Source of the DNA: Microbacterium sp.
GTDB lineage: Bacteria > Actinomycetota > Actinomycetes > Actinomycetales > Microbacteriaceae
NCBI GenBank assembly: GCA_031177765.1
Contig: JAPSKH010000006.1
Coordinates: forward strand, 33,748 to 97,747
DNA: 64,000 bases
Direction of reading: 5' to 3'
In this document: in pieces, positions 34,443 through 46,951 of the stretch
Numbering within the stretch: the stretch's first letter is position 1
How the letters are laid out: each line of letters begins with the position of its first letter
The notes under the pieces: generated by a model
What the model was told of the DNA's origin: nothing
The model's input: the letters and a program-made list of their open reading frames with translations, nothing else
Database searches by the model: none
Made by a program: the position numbers and the translations under genes

Positions 34443-35117
34443 ATGGCACTGAGCCGCACCGAGATGGCCGCCCGCGCGGCACGCGAGCTGGCAGACGGCG
34501 CGTACGTGAATCTCGGCATCGGACTGCCGACGCTCGTGCCGAACCACGTGCCCGAGGGTGTCACCGTCGTGCTGCAGTCCGAGAACGGGATCCTCGGGGT
34601 CGGGCCCTACCCGACAGAGGAGCAGGTCGACCCCGATCTCATCAACGCCGGCAAGGAGACCGTGACCACTCTGCCGGGCGCGGCGTTCTTCGATTCCGCG
34701 ACGAGCTTCGGGATGATCCGCGGCGGCAAGATCGATGCCGCCATCCTCGGCGCGATGCAGGTGTCGGCCGGCGGCGACCTCGCCAACTGGATGATCCCCG
34801 GCAAGATGGTCAAGGGTCCCGGGGGCGCGATGGATCTCGTGCACGGCGCGGGCAAGGTCATCGTCCTCATGGAGCACGTCGCCAAGGACGGCAGTCCCAA
34901 GATCGTGCGCGAGTGCTCGCTGCCGCTGACCGGGCGCGGGGTCGTCGACCGCATCATCACGGATCTCGCGGTGATCGACGTGACCGACAGCGGGCTCGAG
35001 CTCGTCGAGGTCGCGCCGGGCGTGTCGATCGATGACGTGATCGCCGCGACCGAGCCGGAGCTGCGCGTGGCCGACAGCGTCCACAGCGTCCTGGACGAAC
35101 TTAAGGTGGAGGCATGA
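34443..35117 (+). CDS. scoB: 3-oxoacid CoA-transferase subunit B
   Basis: Beta subunit (224 residues) carrying the catalytic glutamate: E47 in [12 protein letters not shown]. Other blocks are [17 protein letters not shown] and the [15 protein letters not shown] and [19 protein letters not shown] segments. GAAGGAG precedes the ATG and overlaps the end of scoA. Acts with ScoA in the cytosol; its stop overlaps the thiolase start by four bases. Confidence 0.93.
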   Translation: MALSRTEMAARAARELADGAYVNLGIGLPTLVPNHVPEGVTVVLQSENGILGVGPYPTEEQVDPDLINAGKETVTTLPGAAFFDSATSFGMIRGGKIDAAILGAMQVSAGGDLANWMIPGKMVKGPGGAMDLVHGAGKVIVLMEHVAKDGSPKIVRECSLPLTGRGVVDRIITDLAVIDVTDSGLELVEVAPGVSIDDVIAATEPELRVADSVHSVLDELKVEA

Positions 35118-36298
35118 ACCACGACGACGTCGTCATCGTCGCCGCCGCGCGCACGCCGCAGGGGCGACTGAAGGGCCAGCTGGCGCCGCTGACCGCCGTC
35201 CAGCTCGGCAGCGCCGCGATCCGGGGCGCGCTCGAGAGGGGCGGCGTCCCCGCCGACGCCGTCGACGCGGTGCTCGTCGGCCAGGTGCTCCCGGCCGGCT
35301 CCGGCCAGAACCCCGCGCGGCAGGCGGCCGTGGGAGCGGGCATCCCGTGGAGCGTGCACTCCGGTTCGATCAACAAGGTGTGCCTGTCAGGGCTGACCGC
35401 CGTGATCGACGCCGCGCGCATGATCGCGTTCGGCGACGCGACCGTCGTGGTCGCGGCGGGTATGGAGTCGATGACCCGCGCGCCGCACCTGCTCACCGGC
35501 TCGCGGGAGGGCTGGTCGTACGGCTCGATCGAGGTGCTCGACCACATGGCGTACGACGGCCTCACCGACGCGTACGACCGCGAGAGCATGGGCGCGTCCA
35601 CGGAGCGCCACAACGAGCGACTCGAGATCACCCGCGAGGCACAGGATGCCGTCGCCGCGCGCTCGCACCAGCGCGCCGCGGCAGCGCAGCGGGACGGGCT
35701 CTTCGACGCCGAGATCGTGCCCGTCGAGATCCCGCAGCGCAAGGGCGATCCGGTCGTGGTCAGCAGAGACGAGGGCATCCGCCCCGACACCACCGTCGAG
35801 ACCCTCGCCGGTCTGCGTCCCGCGTTCGCGCAAGGCGGGTCGATCACGGCGGGGAACTCCTCCCAGATCTCCGACGGCGCGTCGGCGGTGGTGCTCACGA
35901 CCCGCGCCCATGCCGATGAGAACGGCTGGGAGGTGCTCGCCGTCGTGGGCGCCTCCGGTCAGGTGGCGGGCCCCGACAACTCCCTGCACTCCCAGCCCGC
36001 GCGGGCGATCGAGAAGGCGTGCGCCAAGCAGGGTCTCGCCCCTACGGATCTCGACATCGTCGAGCTCAACGAGGCCTTCGGCGCTGTCGTCGTGCGCTCG
36101 CAGGCGGAGCTAGGCCTCTCGGACGATGTGGTCAACCCGCACGGCGGCGGGATCGCCCTCGGCCACCCCATCGGGGCATCGGGCAACCGCCTCGTCGTGC
36201 ACGCCGTGCATGAGCTGGTCCGCCGTGGCGGCGGCACGGCCGCCGTCGCGCTGTGCGGCGGCGGCGGTCAGGGCGACGCGCTGATCCTCACACGGTGA
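35114..36298 (+). CDS. Acetyl-CoA acetyltransferase (thiolase)
   Basis: Degradative-type thiolase, 394 residues, which splits acetoacetyl-CoA into two acetyl-CoA. The three catalytic residues are visible: C90 in NKVCLSG, H351 in [10 protein letters not shown] and C381 in LCGGGGQG. It completes the route 3-hydroxybutyrate, acetoacetate, acetoacetyl-CoA, acetyl-CoA together with the dehydrogenase at 31.1 kb and scoAB. ATG overlaps the scoB stop by four bases. Confidence 0.92.
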   Translation: MNHDDVVIVAAARTPQGRLKGQLAPLTAVQLGSAAIRGALERGGVPADAVDAVLVGQVLPAGSGQNPARQAAVGAGIPWSVHSGSINKVCLSGLTAVIDAARMIAFGDATVVVAAGMESMTRAPHLLTGSREGWSYGSIEVLDHMAYDGLTDAYDRESMGASTERHNERLEITREAQDAVAARSHQRAAAAQRDGLFDAEIVPVEIPQRKGDPVVVSRDEGIRPDTTVETLAGLRPAFAQGGSITAGNSSQISDGASAVVLTTRAHADENGWEVLAVVGASGQVAGPDNSLHSQPARAIEKACAKQGLAPTDLDIVELNEAFGAVVVRSQAELGLSDDVVNPHGGGIALGHPIGASGNRLVVHAVHELVRRGGGTAAVALCGGGGQGDALILTR

Positions 36299-36341
36299 CC
36301 CGCACGGCGGCGGTGCGCGGCGCGGGGTATGGTGGCGCACC

Positions 36342-36785
36342 ATGACGACCATCACCCGGGTCACCGCCGCCGACCGCGGCGACTGGGACGAGCTGTGGCG
36401 CGGCTACCTCGCCTTCTACAAGGCCACGGTGCCGCCCGAGGTCACCGAGGCGACGTTCGCGCGCGTCGTCGCCGACGAGGAGCTGCACGGCGCCATCGCG
36501 CGCCTCGACGACGGACGGGCGATCGGCCTCGTGCACTGGCTCACACACTCCGCCACCTGGACCACCGGCGTCTACTGCTACCTCGAGGACCTGTTCGTCG
36601 ACCGCTCCGCCCGCGGTGCAGGCGCCGGGCGTGCGCTCATCGAGCACGTGCGGTCCTGGGCGGAGAGGACCGGCGCCGCCAAGGTCTACTGGCTGACCGC
36701 CGACGACAACGCCACCGCCCGCGCGCTGTACGACAGAGTCGCCCGGGCGACGGGCTTCGTGCACTACGAGATCACGCTGGATTAG
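36342..36785 (+). CDS. GNAT-family N-acetyltransferase
   Basis: A 147-residue acetyltransferase. The acetyl-CoA binding motif is LFVDRSARGAGAGRALIEHV (R-x-x-G-x-G/A type), and the C-terminal KVYWLTADDNATARALYDRV (in parts) is the second family block. Substrate unknown. A TATGGT hexamer eight bases before the ATG suggests a near-leaderless transcript. Its stop overlaps the stop of the convergent membrane protein gene. Confidence 0.88.
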   Translation: MTTITRVTAADRGDWDELWRGYLAFYKATVPPEVTEATFARVVADEELHGAIARLDDGRAIGLVHWLTHSATWTTGVYCYLEDLFVDRSARGAGAGRALIEHVRSWAERTGAAKVYWLTADDNATARALYDRVARATGFVHYEITLD

Positions 36786-37042
36786 CGGCGGCCCTCGACG
36801 CGGCGCTTGAGCAGCTTCTGCTCCCGGCCGTGGACGGGGGAGTCGTGCGCGATGAGCCCGCCGCGTGCTGCACGCCGCGTGTCGACGATCGCGCCGACGG
36901 CGAGGGCCAGCGAGATGGCCCAGCTCGCCCACGCCAGCGCTGTCCGCCACGTGAACGGCTCATGCTCGCGCAGCCCCCGCAGGAGCGTCACCCCACCCGT
37001 GATCGCGGTGAGCAGCCCGGTGCCGAAGAGGTACTTGCGCAT
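36782..37042 (-). CDS. Small membrane protein of unknown function
   Basis: An 86-residue protein with two hydrophobic segments (near 5-20 and 32-55) and a basic C-terminal end (REQKLLKRRVEGRR). I do not recognise a family. ATG at 37042 is chosen; GTG at 37048 is possible. It overlaps the GNAT stop by four bases in the convergent direction. Confidence 0.6.
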   Translation of the reverse strand: MRKYLFGTGLLTAITGGVTLLRGLREHEPFTWRTALAWASWAISLALAVGAIVDTRRAARGGLIAHDSPVHGREQKLLKRRVEGRR

Positions 37043-37076
37043 ACGCACACGCTAGCGCTGCGGCGTGTCGCCGGGG

Positions 37077-37112
37077 TGCCCTTGACATCGACGGCGGCGG
37101 ACGTCAAGGGCA
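37077..37112. repeat. Perfect 10-base inverted repeat before otsA
   Basis: TGCCCTTGAC (37077-37086) and GTCAAGGGCA (37103-37112) with a 16-base spacer. It lies 24 bases upstream of the TAGCCT -10-like hexamer (37136-37141) of otsA, so it is more likely a DNA-level control site than a terminator. Confidence 0.4.
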
Positions 37113-37175
37113 GGGGAGGGGCGGGAGGCCGCTGTTAGCCTGGGCTCACCTCGCCCCGCCAGCTCAGGAGACCGT

Positions 37176-38617
<1,442 letters not shown>

Positions 38618-38621
<4 letters not shown>

Positions 38622-39412
38622 TCGCGGGCGCCGCGGGCGACGTCGAAGCGGCGGTCGCGCGCATCGCGGCGGCCGACCGGCTCCTGGTGGCCCTCGACTT
38701 CGACGGCACGCTGTCGCCCCTCGAGGACGAGCCGATGGACGCCCGCATGCATCCGGCCGCTCGCGCCGCGGTGGAGGCACTGGCCGGGGCGCCCGCGACG
38801 GTCGTGGCGCTCGTGTCGGGGCGCAGCCTGGTCGACCTGCGGGTCATCGCCGAGCACGACGACGACTCCGCCGTGCTCCTGGCCGGCTCGCACGGCGCCG
38901 AGTACTGGATGCCGGGTGAGGGCGTGGTGCGTCATGGCGAGGACGACGCCGATGTCCGGCTGCGCGACGAGCTGCGGCACCGCGCCGAGCAGGCGACGGC
39001 GCATCTGGACGGCGTCTGGATCGAGCCGAAGACCTTCGGCTTCGGCGTCCACACGCGCCGGGCGACGCCCGCGCACGCGCACGAGGCGAACCGCATCGTC
39101 GACGCCCTCGTCGCCGCCGAAGCGCCCCGATGGCGGCGCCGCACCGGGCACAACATCGTCGAGTACGCGTTCCGTCACGAGGGCAAGGACTCCGCGGTCG
39201 CCGAGCTGCGCGCCAGGACGGATGCCTCGGCCGTGCTGTTCGCCGGCGACGACGTCACTGACGAGGACGCGCTGAAGAGCCTCGGCGGCGATGACCTCGG
39301 CGTGCACGTGGGGCCGGGGCCCACGGCCGCCGCGGTGAGCGTCCCCGACATCCCCGCGATGGCGGCGCTGCTGTCGCACCTCGCCGACGAACGGGTTCGC
39401 CGGCGGCACTAG
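38618..39412 (+). CDS. otsB: Trehalose-6-phosphate phosphatase
   Basis: HAD-type phosphatase, 264 residues, which removes phosphate from trehalose-6-phosphate. It carries the nucleophile motif DFDGTLSP (D27, D29), LVSGRS, the SHGAEYW segment and FAGDDVTDEDAL with the metal-binding aspartates. GTG start in a GTGA overlap with otsA; the two enzymes act in sequence. Confidence 0.94.
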
Positions 39413-39444
39413 CGGCGGCGCAAGAGGCACCCGCCGAGCGGGAA

Positions 39445-39450
39445 TAGACT
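39445..39450 (+). promoter_or_regulatory. ilvD -10 element, leaderless arrangement
   Basis: TAGACT ends six bases before the ilvD ATG at 39457, so transcription would begin at or next to the A of the start codon and no Shine-Dalgarno sequence is needed. Confidence 0.5.
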
Positions 39451-39456
39451 TCCAGA

Positions 39457-41178
39457 ATGCCCCAGTCGTTCCCCGCACCCGACAGCGCCACGATCGATAT
39501 CAAGCCCCGCAGCCGCGTCGTCACCGACGGCATCGAAGCCACGACGTCGCGCGGCATGCTTCGCGCGGTGGGCATGGGCGACGAGGACTGGGACAAGCCC
39601 CAGATCGGCATCGCGTCCAGCTGGAACGAGATCACGCCGTGCAACCTCAGCCTCGACCGGCTCGCGCAGGGCGCCAAGGAAGGGGTCCACGCCGGCGGCG
39701 GCTACCCGTTGCAGTTCGGCACCATCTCGGTGTCGGACGGCATCTCGATGGGCCATGAGGGCATGCACTTCTCGCTCGTCTCGCGCGAGGTCATCGCCGA
39801 CTCCGTGGAGACGGTCATGATGGCCGAGCGCCTCGACGGCTCCGTCCTGCTGGCCGGCTGCGACAAGTCGATCCCGGGCATGCTGATGGCCTCGGCACGT
39901 CTGGACCTGTCGAGCGTCTTCCTCTACGCCGGCTCGATCGCCCCCGGGTGGGTCAAGCTGAGCGACGGCACCGAGAAGGACGTCACGATCATCGACTCGT
40001 TCGAGGCCGTGGGCGCCTGCCTCGCGGGCAAGATGAGCGAGGCCGACCTCAAGCGCATCGAATGCGCGATCGCCCCCGGTGAGGGTGCGTGCGGCGGCAT
40101 GTACACCGCCAACACGATGGCTTCGGTGGCCGAGGCGCTCGGACTGAGCCTCCCGGGATCCGCGGCCCCGCCATCGGCCGACCGCCGTCGCGACTACTTC
40201 GCGCACCGCTCGGGCGAGGCTGTCGTGAACCTGCTCCGCCAGGGCATCACGACGCGGGACATCCTGACCAAGGAGGCGTTCGAGAACGCGATCGCCCTCG
40301 CGATGGCGCTGGGCGGCTCCACGAACGTCGTGCTGCACCTCCTCGCGATCGCCCGCGAGGCGGACGTCGACCTGAGCCTGCACGACTTCAACCGCATCGG
40401 CGACAAGGTGCCGCACGTGGCCGACATGAAGCCGTTCGGGAAGTACGTCATGAACGACGTCGACCGCCACGGCGGCATCCCGGTCATCATGAAGGCGATG
40501 CTCGACGAGGGTCTGCTGCACGGCGACGCCCTCACGGTCACGGGCAAGACCCTCGCCGAGAACCTCGCCGACCTCGATCCCGACCCGGTCGACGGCACCG
40601 TCATCCACAGCTTCGACGATCCGATCCACGCGACCGGCGGCATCACGATCCTGCACGGCTCGCTCGCTCCCGAGGGTGCGGTCGTGAAGACCGCCGGATT
40701 CGACGCCGCCGTGTTCGAGGGACCGGCACGGGTGTTCGAGCGCGAGCGCGCGGCGATGGATGCGCTGGAGGCGGGGGAGATCAACCCCGGCGATGTGGTG
40801 GTCATCCGCTACGAGGGCCCCAAGGGCGGCCCGGGCATGCGCGAGATGCTCGCGATCACCGCCGCCATCAAGGGCGCTGGGCTCGGAAAAGATGTACTAC
40901 TCTTGACGGACGGACGATTCTCAGGCGGCACAACCGGCCTGTGCATCGGCCACATAGCACCCGAAGCGGTGGACGCCGGTCCCATCGCCTTCGTGCGCGA
41001 TGGTGATCTGATACGGGTCGATATCGCGGCTCGCTCCCTCGACCTACTCGTCGACGAGTCCGAGCTGAGCTCCCGTCGCTCTGGCTGGGAGCCCCTTCCT
41101 CCGCGCTATACCCGTGGCGTCCTTGCCAAGTACTCCCGTCTCGTGCGCTCCGCTGCGGAGGGCGCCACCACGGGTTGA
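39457..41178 (+). CDS. ilvD: Dihydroxy-acid dehydratase
   Basis: Iron-sulfur dehydratase, 573 residues, third step of valine and isoleucine synthesis. The cluster-binding cysteines are in AGCDKSIPG and [12 protein letters not shown]; the C-terminal [22 protein letters not shown] is also typical. From about base 40,870 to the stop the codon use changes (AAA, GTA, CTA, TTG, CGA, TCA, ACA, ATA appear, which are nearly absent before), while the protein sequence remains normal. This suggests a recombined 3' end. Confidence 0.96.
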   Translation: MPQSFPAPDSATIDIKPRSRVVTDGIEATTSRGMLRAVGMGDEDWDKPQIGIASSWNEITPCNLSLDRLAQGAKEGVHAGGGYPLQFGTISVSDGISMGHEGMHFSLVSREVIADSVETVMMAERLDGSVLLAGCDKSIPGMLMASARLDLSSVFLYAGSIAPGWVKLSDGTEKDVTIIDSFEAVGACLAGKMSEADLKRIECAIAPGEGACGGMYTANTMASVAEALGLSLPGSAAPPSADRRRDYFAHRSGEAVVNLLRQGITTRDILTKEAFENAIALAMALGGSTNVVLHLLAIAREADVDLSLHDFNRIGDKVPHVADMKPFGKYVMNDVDRHGGIPVIMKAMLDEGLLHGDALTVTGKTLAENLADLDPDPVDGTVIHSFDDPIHATGGITILHGSLAPEGAVVKTAGFDAAVFEGPARVFERERAAMDALEAGEINPGDVVVIRYEGPKGGPGMREMLAITAAIKGAGLGKDVLLLTDGRFSGGTTGLCIGHIAPEAVDAGPIAFVRDGDLIRVDIAARSLDLLVDESELSSRRSGWEPLPPRYTRGVLAKYSRLVRSAAEGATTG

Positions 41179-41225
41179 CCTCGGCTTCCGACATCCCTCC
41201 GACCGATACATCGAGGATTCTCACC

Positions 41226-43028
41226 ATGCCCGCCGAAACCGCCGCCGCGATCCCGCGGCCACCCGCTCGCACCGCCGCTGCGCCCGTGCTCACGGGCGCG
41301 CAGGCGGTCGTCCGCTCGCTCGATCTGCTCGGCGTCACCGACGTCTTCGGCATCCCGGGCGGAGCGATCATGCCGGTCTACGACCCGCTCCTGGACGACG
41401 AGGCCGTGCGGCACATCCTCGTGCGCCACGAGCAGGGCGCCGGGCACGCCGCCGAGGGGTACGCCGCGGCGACGGGCAAGATCGGCGTGGCCATCGCCAC
41501 CAGCGGCCCGGGCGCCACCAACCTCGTCACCGCGATCGCCGACGCCTACATGGACTCGGTGCCCCTGGTGTGCATCACCGGGCAGGTGTTCAGCCACCTC
41601 ATGGGCACCGACGCGTTCCAGGAAGCCGACATCGTCGGCATCACGATGCCGATCACCAAGCACTCCTTCCTCGTCAAGCGGGCCGAGGACATCCCCGGCG
41701 CGCTGGCGGCGGCGTTCGAGATCGCCGGCACCGGCCGCCCCGGCCCTGTGCTCGTGGACATCACCAAGGACGCGCAGCAGATGTCGGCGCCGTTCGTGTG
41801 GCCGCCCAAGGTCGATCTGCCCGGCTACCGGCCGGTGACCAAGGCGCACGGCAAGCAGATCCAGGCCGCGGCGCAGATGATCGCCGAGGCCAAGAAGCCG
41901 GTGCTCTACGTCGGCGGCGGTGTCATCCGCGCGCAGGCCGCGGACGAGCTGCGCACCTTCGCCGAGGCGACCAAGGCGCCCGTGGTGACCACGCTCATGG
42001 CCCGCGGTGCCTTCCCCGACTCGCACCCGCAGCACCTCGGGATGCCCGGCATGCACGGCACCGTGCCGGCCGTCCTGGCGCTGCAGGAGTCCGACCTGAT
42101 CGTCGCCCTCGGCGCCCGCTTCGACGACCGCGTCACAGGCAAGGCCGACGCGTTCGCGCCGCACGCGAAGGTCGTCCACGTCGACATCGATCCCGCCGAG
42201 ATCTCCAAGATCCGCTCTGCCGACGTGCCGATCGTGGGGGACCTCAAGGACGTGCTGGTCGACCTGGCGACGGCCTTCCGCGCGGCGGCCGACGGGACCG
42301 CACCGGACATCGACCAGTGGTGGTCCTACCTCGACGGGCTGCGCGACGAGTTCCCGCTCGGATATTCGCCGACCGAGGACGGCCTCCTCTCGCCGCAGCA
42401 CGTCATCACCCGCATCGGCGAGCTGACGGGGCCCGAGGCGATCTACGCCGCCGGCGTCGGCCAGCACCAGATGTGGGCGGCGCAGTTCATCAAGTACGAG
42501 CGCCCCAACTCCTGGCTCAACTCCGGCGGCGCCGGCACGATGGGCTACGCCGTGCCCGCCGCGATGGGCGCCAAGGTGGCCGACCCCGACCGCGTCGTGT
42601 GGGCGATCGACGGCGACGGCTGCTTCCAGATGACCAACCAGGAGCTCGCCACCTGCGCGATCAACAACATCCCGATCAAGGTCGCGATCATCAACAACTC
42701 CTCGCTGGGCATGGTGCGCCAGTGGCAGACGCTGTTCCTGGGCGGACGTCACTCGAACACCGACCTGAACACCGGACACGACACCGTCCGCATCCCGGAC
42801 TTCGTGAAGCTGGCCGAGGCGTACGGATGCCTCGCGCTGCGCGTCGAGAAGGAAGAGGACGTGGATGCCGCGATCCGTACGGCGCTGGCGACGAACGACC
42901 GCCCCGTCGTCATCGACTTCGTCGTGAGTGCTGACGCGATGGTGTGGCCCATGGTCCCGCAGGGCGTCAGCAACAGCTACGTGCAGTACGCCCGCGACCA
43001 CGCCCCGTCGTTCGACAAGGAGGCCTGA
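41226..43028 (+). CDS. ilvB: Acetolactate synthase large subunit
   Basis: ThDP- and FAD-dependent enzyme, 600 residues, first common step of branched-chain amino acid synthesis. The cofactor-activating glutamate is E69 in [14 protein letters not shown], the FAD region has [11 protein letters not shown], and the ThDP motif [15 protein letters not shown] lies near 462 and ends in the usual [17 protein letters not shown] at 41226 is chosen; a TTG at 41175 overlapping the ilvD stop is an alternative. The small subunit gene follows after three bases. Confidence 0.96.
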   Translation: MPAETAAAIPRPPARTAAAPVLTGAQAVVRSLDLLGVTDVFGIPGGAIMPVYDPLLDDEAVRHILVRHEQGAGHAAEGYAAATGKIGVAIATSGPGATNLVTAIADAYMDSVPLVCITGQVFSHLMGTDAFQEADIVGITMPITKHSFLVKRAEDIPGALAAAFEIAGTGRPGPVLVDITKDAQQMSAPFVWPPKVDLPGYRPVTKAHGKQIQAAAQMIAEAKKPVLYVGGGVIRAQAADELRTFAEATKAPVVTTLMARGAFPDSHPQHLGMPGMHGTVPAVLALQESDLIVALGARFDDRVTGKADAFAPHAKVVHVDIDPAEISKIRSADVPIVGDLKDVLVDLATAFRAAADGTAPDIDQWWSYLDGLRDEFPLGYSPTEDGLLSPQHVITRIGELTGPEAIYAAGVGQHQMWAAQFIKYERPNSWLNSGGAGTMGYAVPAAMGAKVADPDRVVWAIDGDGCFQMTNQELATCAINNIPIKVAIINNSSLGMVRQWQTLFLGGRHSNTDLNTGHDTVRIPDFVKLAEAYGCLALRVEKEEDVDAAIRTALATNDRPVVIDFVVSADAMVWPMVPQGVSNSYVQYARDHAPSFDKEA

Positions 43029-43031
43029 CAG

Positions 43032-43541
43032 ATGTCGAGTCACGTGCTGAGCCTTCTGGTCGAGGACAAGCCGGGTCTGCTCACCCGGGTGGCCGGGCTG
43101 TTCGCCCGCCGCGGCTTCAACATCGAATCCCTCGCCGTGGGTGTGACCGAGGTGCCGGGCCTGTCCCGCATCACGGTCGTCGTGGATGTCGAGGAGCTGC
43201 CGCTGGAGCAGGTGACCAAGCAGCTGAACAAGCTCGTCAACGTCATCAAGATCGTCGAGCTCGACCCCACCGCGTCGGTGCAGCGCGAGCACATGCTCAT
43301 CAAGGTGCGCGCCGACAACCAGACCCGCTCGAACGTGCTCGAGGTGGTGAACCTCTTCCGCGCTCAGATCGTCGACTACGCAGCCGACGCCCTCGTGGTG
43401 GAGGTCACCGGCGACAAGGGCAAGGTCGAGGCGTTCCTGCGCGCGCTCGAGCCCTTCGGGATCAAGGAGCTCGCGCAGTCGGGCCTGCTGGCCATCGGGC
43501 GCGGCGGCAAGAGCATCACCGAGCGCGTGCTGCGCGGCTGA
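43032..43541 (+). CDS. ilvN: Acetolactate synthase small subunit
   Basis: Regulatory subunit, 169 residues, that binds valine for feedback inhibition. The N-terminal ACT domain starts LSLLVEDKPGLLTRVAGLFARRG (in parts) with NIESLAVG, and the C-terminal domain has RSNVLEVVNLFRAQIVDY and the GREG-like IGRGGKSI end. It forms a complex with IlvB, whose gene is three bases upstream. Confidence 0.95.
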   Translation: MSSHVLSLLVEDKPGLLTRVAGLFARRGFNIESLAVGVTEVPGLSRITVVVDVEELPLEQVTKQLNKLVNVIKIVELDPTASVQREHMLIKVRADNQTRSNVLEVVNLFRAQIVDYAADALVVEVTGDKGKVEAFLRALEPFGIKELAQSGLLAIGRGGKSITERVLRG

Positions 43542-44672
<1,131 letters not shown>

Positions 44673-44691
44673 TCCTCGCCGTCAACAGGCC

Positions 44692-44724
44692 AGGGCCGTC
44701 CCCCACAAGGGGACGGCCCTTTCT
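44692..44724 (+). terminator. ilv operon terminator
   Basis: AGGGCCGTCCCC (44692-44703) pairs with GGGGACGGCCCT (44709-44720), a perfect 12-base stem with a 5-base loop followed by TTTCTC. It separates ilvC from the genes beyond. Confidence 0.85.
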
Positions 44725-44747
44725 CATGCGGCGTCACGTAGGATCCC

Positions 44748-45587
44748 GTGGTGCCCACGACCCCCGAGATCAGCCGCCGGACGCCTGCAGGGCGCCGGTC
44801 GCTCGCGTCCCTCGTAGCCGGCATGCTGCTCGCGATGCTCGTCGCCGTCGGCGGCGTCCCGGCGCCCGCGGCCGCGTACGACGAAGGTGCGATCGTCGCG
44901 CTCGCGAACGACGCGCGCGCGGCCAACGGCCTGGGAGGCCTCGTCCGCAACGGCGCGCTGGATGCCGTCGCGCTGCATTGGGCCGAGCAGATGGCTTCGA
45001 GCGGCACGCTCAGCCACAACCCGTCGGTGGGTCAGCAGATCCCTGGCGGGTGGACGCGCTGGGGCGAGAATGTCGCGCAGGGCTACGCCGGCGGCGCCGC
45101 CGTGCACGAAGGATGGATGAATTCGCCGGGGCACCGCGCCAACATCCTCGGCGACTTCACCGACATCGGCGTCGCGCTGATCGCCGCCGGCGGCACGACG
45201 TGGGCCGTGCAGGTCTTCGCGACCTACCCGGGCAGCGGCCTGCCGGCTCCGGCGCCGCCTGCCGCCGCCCCCCAGCCGGCGCCCGCCGCTCCGGCTCCTG
45301 CCGCCCCTGCGGAGGCTCCGCCCCCGGCGGCCCCCACACCCCAGCCGTCCGAGACGGCGCCGCCTCCCACGCCGGCGCCGTCGAGCCCGACGGCGGCGGC
45401 GTCGCCATCGGAGAGCGCGTCGCCACGCCCGACGGCCACCGCGCGCGTCACGGCAGCTCAGAAGACGGCCGCGGCGGCAGCTCCGCCGGCCCCCGCTTGG
45501 CCCTGGCTCGTCGGCGCCCTCTCCGTCGGCCTGGCAGCGGGGCTCCTCATCCCGCCTGTGCGGCGTCTGCTCGGTCGCACCCGCTGA
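44748..45587 (+). CDS. Secreted CAP-domain (SCP/PR1-like) protein
   Basis: A 279-residue exported protein. After a signal peptide (RRSLASLVAGMLLAMLVAVGG, Ala-rich cleavage site near 43) it has a CAP domain of the YkwD type: IVALANDARAANGLGGL, HWAEQMASSGTLSHNPS, WGENVAQG and HEGWMNSPGHRANIL. A long Ala/Pro/Ser/Thr-rich stalk (about 165-245) leads to a membrane helix and a basic end. Probably displayed at the cell surface. GTG at 44748 or 44751. Confidence 0.85.
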   Translation: MVPTTPEISRRTPAGRRSLASLVAGMLLAMLVAVGGVPAPAAAYDEGAIVALANDARAANGLGGLVRNGALDAVALHWAEQMASSGTLSHNPSVGQQIPGGWTRWGENVAQGYAGGAAVHEGWMNSPGHRANILGDFTDIGVALIAAGGTTWAVQVFATYPGSGLPAPAPPAAAPQPAPAAPAPAAPAEAPPPAAPTPQPSETAPPPTPAPSSPTAAASPSESASPRPTATARVTAAQKTAAAAAPPAPAWPWLVGALSVGLAAGLLIPPVRRLLGRTR

Positions 45588-45627
45588 TCGGGTCGTCCTC
45601 GCATCTCCCTCGCCGCACGTCCGCTCT

Positions 45628-45644
45628 CAGACATCCGATGTCTG
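45628..45644. promoter_or_regulatory. Fucose-regulon palindrome 1
   Basis: CAGACATC-C-GATGTCTG, two perfect 8-base arms around one base, 36 bases before the first fucosidase gene. It contains the ACATC-N-GATGT core shared with sites at 48172 and 59651. Confidence 0.65.
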
Positions 45645-45679
45645 TGGCAGGATAGGGGCACCCCTACAGGAAGGCGACG

Positions 45680-46945
45680 ATGCGACGGCGATGGTTCGAC
45701 GAAGCGCGGTTCGGCATGTTCGTGCACTTCGGTCTGTACAGCGCGGCGGCGCGCCATGAATGGGTGCAGAACTACGAGAAGCTGACGGACGCGGAATACC
45801 GCCCGTACTTCGACCACTTCGATCCCGATCTCTTCGACGCCCGTGCATTGGCGCGTCGGGCGAAGGAGACGGGCATGGGCTATGTCGTGCTCACCACCAA
45901 GCACCATGACGGCTTCGCACTGTGGGACACCGCGCACAGCGACTTCAACGCCGTCGCCGCGTGCGGACGCGACCTGGTGCGCGAGTACGTCGACGCGCTG
46001 CGTGCCGAAGGTCTCCGCGTCGGGCTGTACCACTCGCTCATCGACTGGCATCACCCTGACTTCACCGTCGACTGGAATCACCCCCGCCGCGATGACCCCC
46101 AGGCGATCGCCGGGAACGCCGACCGCGACATGAACCGCTACCGGGAGTTCCTGCACGGTCAAGTGCGGGAGCTGCTGACCGGCTACGGCGAGATCGACTA
46201 TCTGTTCTTCGACTTCACCTACCCCGAGGAGCGCGACGGCCTCGCCGGCAAGTCGCCCGAGGACTGGGACGCCGAGGGGCTGCTGGCCCTCTGCCGGGAA
46301 CTGCAGCCGGACATGATCGTCAACGACAGGCTCGGCATCCCGGGTGACTTCGTCACACCCGAGCAGTACCAGCCGACCTCGCCGCTGAGCCGGGACGGCG
46401 TTCCTCTGGTGTGGGAGGCGTGTCAGACGATGAACGGCTCCTGGGGGTACCACCGCGACAACACGGACCAGAAGTCCGCGACCCTCCTGGTCCAGATGCT
46501 GGCGGACTCGGTGTCGATGGACGGCAACATGCTGCTGAACGTCGGCCCGGATGGCCGCGGAGCCATCGCGCCGCGCGACGAGAGGACGCTCCGGGAGATC
46601 GGGGAGTGGATGCGCCTGCACCGCGATGCCATCGTCGGAGCCGGGCACGCTGATGCCCGCCCGCCGCGGGAGGGCGTGTACACCCGTCGCGGGGACCGTC
46701 TGTACCTCCACCTCTTCTCGTGGCCGCTGGGCTTCGTGCATCTGCCGGGCCTGGCGGGCAAGGTCGGCTATGCGCGGCTGCTCAACGACGGATCGTGGCT
46801 GCGCACGACGGTGAGCGACCCGACGCAGCAAGCCGACCTCATGACGCCGGCCGGAGAGGCCGAGGGTACGCTCACCGTGCACCTTCCGGTCACCCGTCCG
46901 GATGTGCTCGTGCCGGTCATCGAGCTCACCCTGCGCGCCGACTGA
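45680..46945 (+). CDS. Alpha-L-fucosidase, GH29 (first copy)
   Basis: Glycoside hydrolase family 29 enzyme, 421 residues, releasing L-fucose from oligosaccharides. The catalytic domain begins at once (FDEARFGMFVHFGLYS), with TTKHHDGFALWDT and the nucleophile aspartate D178 in DYLFFDFTYP. There is no signal peptide, so it should act in the cytosol on imported sugars. GGAAGG precedes the ATG. The gene stands alone with its own palindrome and promoter. Substrate linkage cannot be told from sequence. Confidence 0.87.
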   Translation: MRRRWFDEARFGMFVHFGLYSAAARHEWVQNYEKLTDAEYRPYFDHFDPDLFDARALARRAKETGMGYVVLTTKHHDGFALWDTAHSDFNAVAACGRDLVREYVDALRAEGLRVGLYHSLIDWHHPDFTVDWNHPRRDDPQAIAGNADRDMNRYREFLHGQVRELLTGYGEIDYLFFDFTYPEERDGLAGKSPEDWDAEGLLALCRELQPDMIVNDRLGIPGDFVTPEQYQPTSPLSRDGVPLVWEACQTMNGSWGYHRDNTDQKSATLLVQMLADSVSMDGNMLLNVGPDGRGAIAPRDERTLREIGEWMRLHRDAIVGAGHADARPPREGVYTRRGDRLYLHLFSWPLGFVHLPGLAGKVGYARLLNDGSWLRTTVSDPTQQADLMTPAGEAEGTLTVHLPVTRPDVLVPVIELTLRAD

Positions 46946-46951
46946 CGCGGG

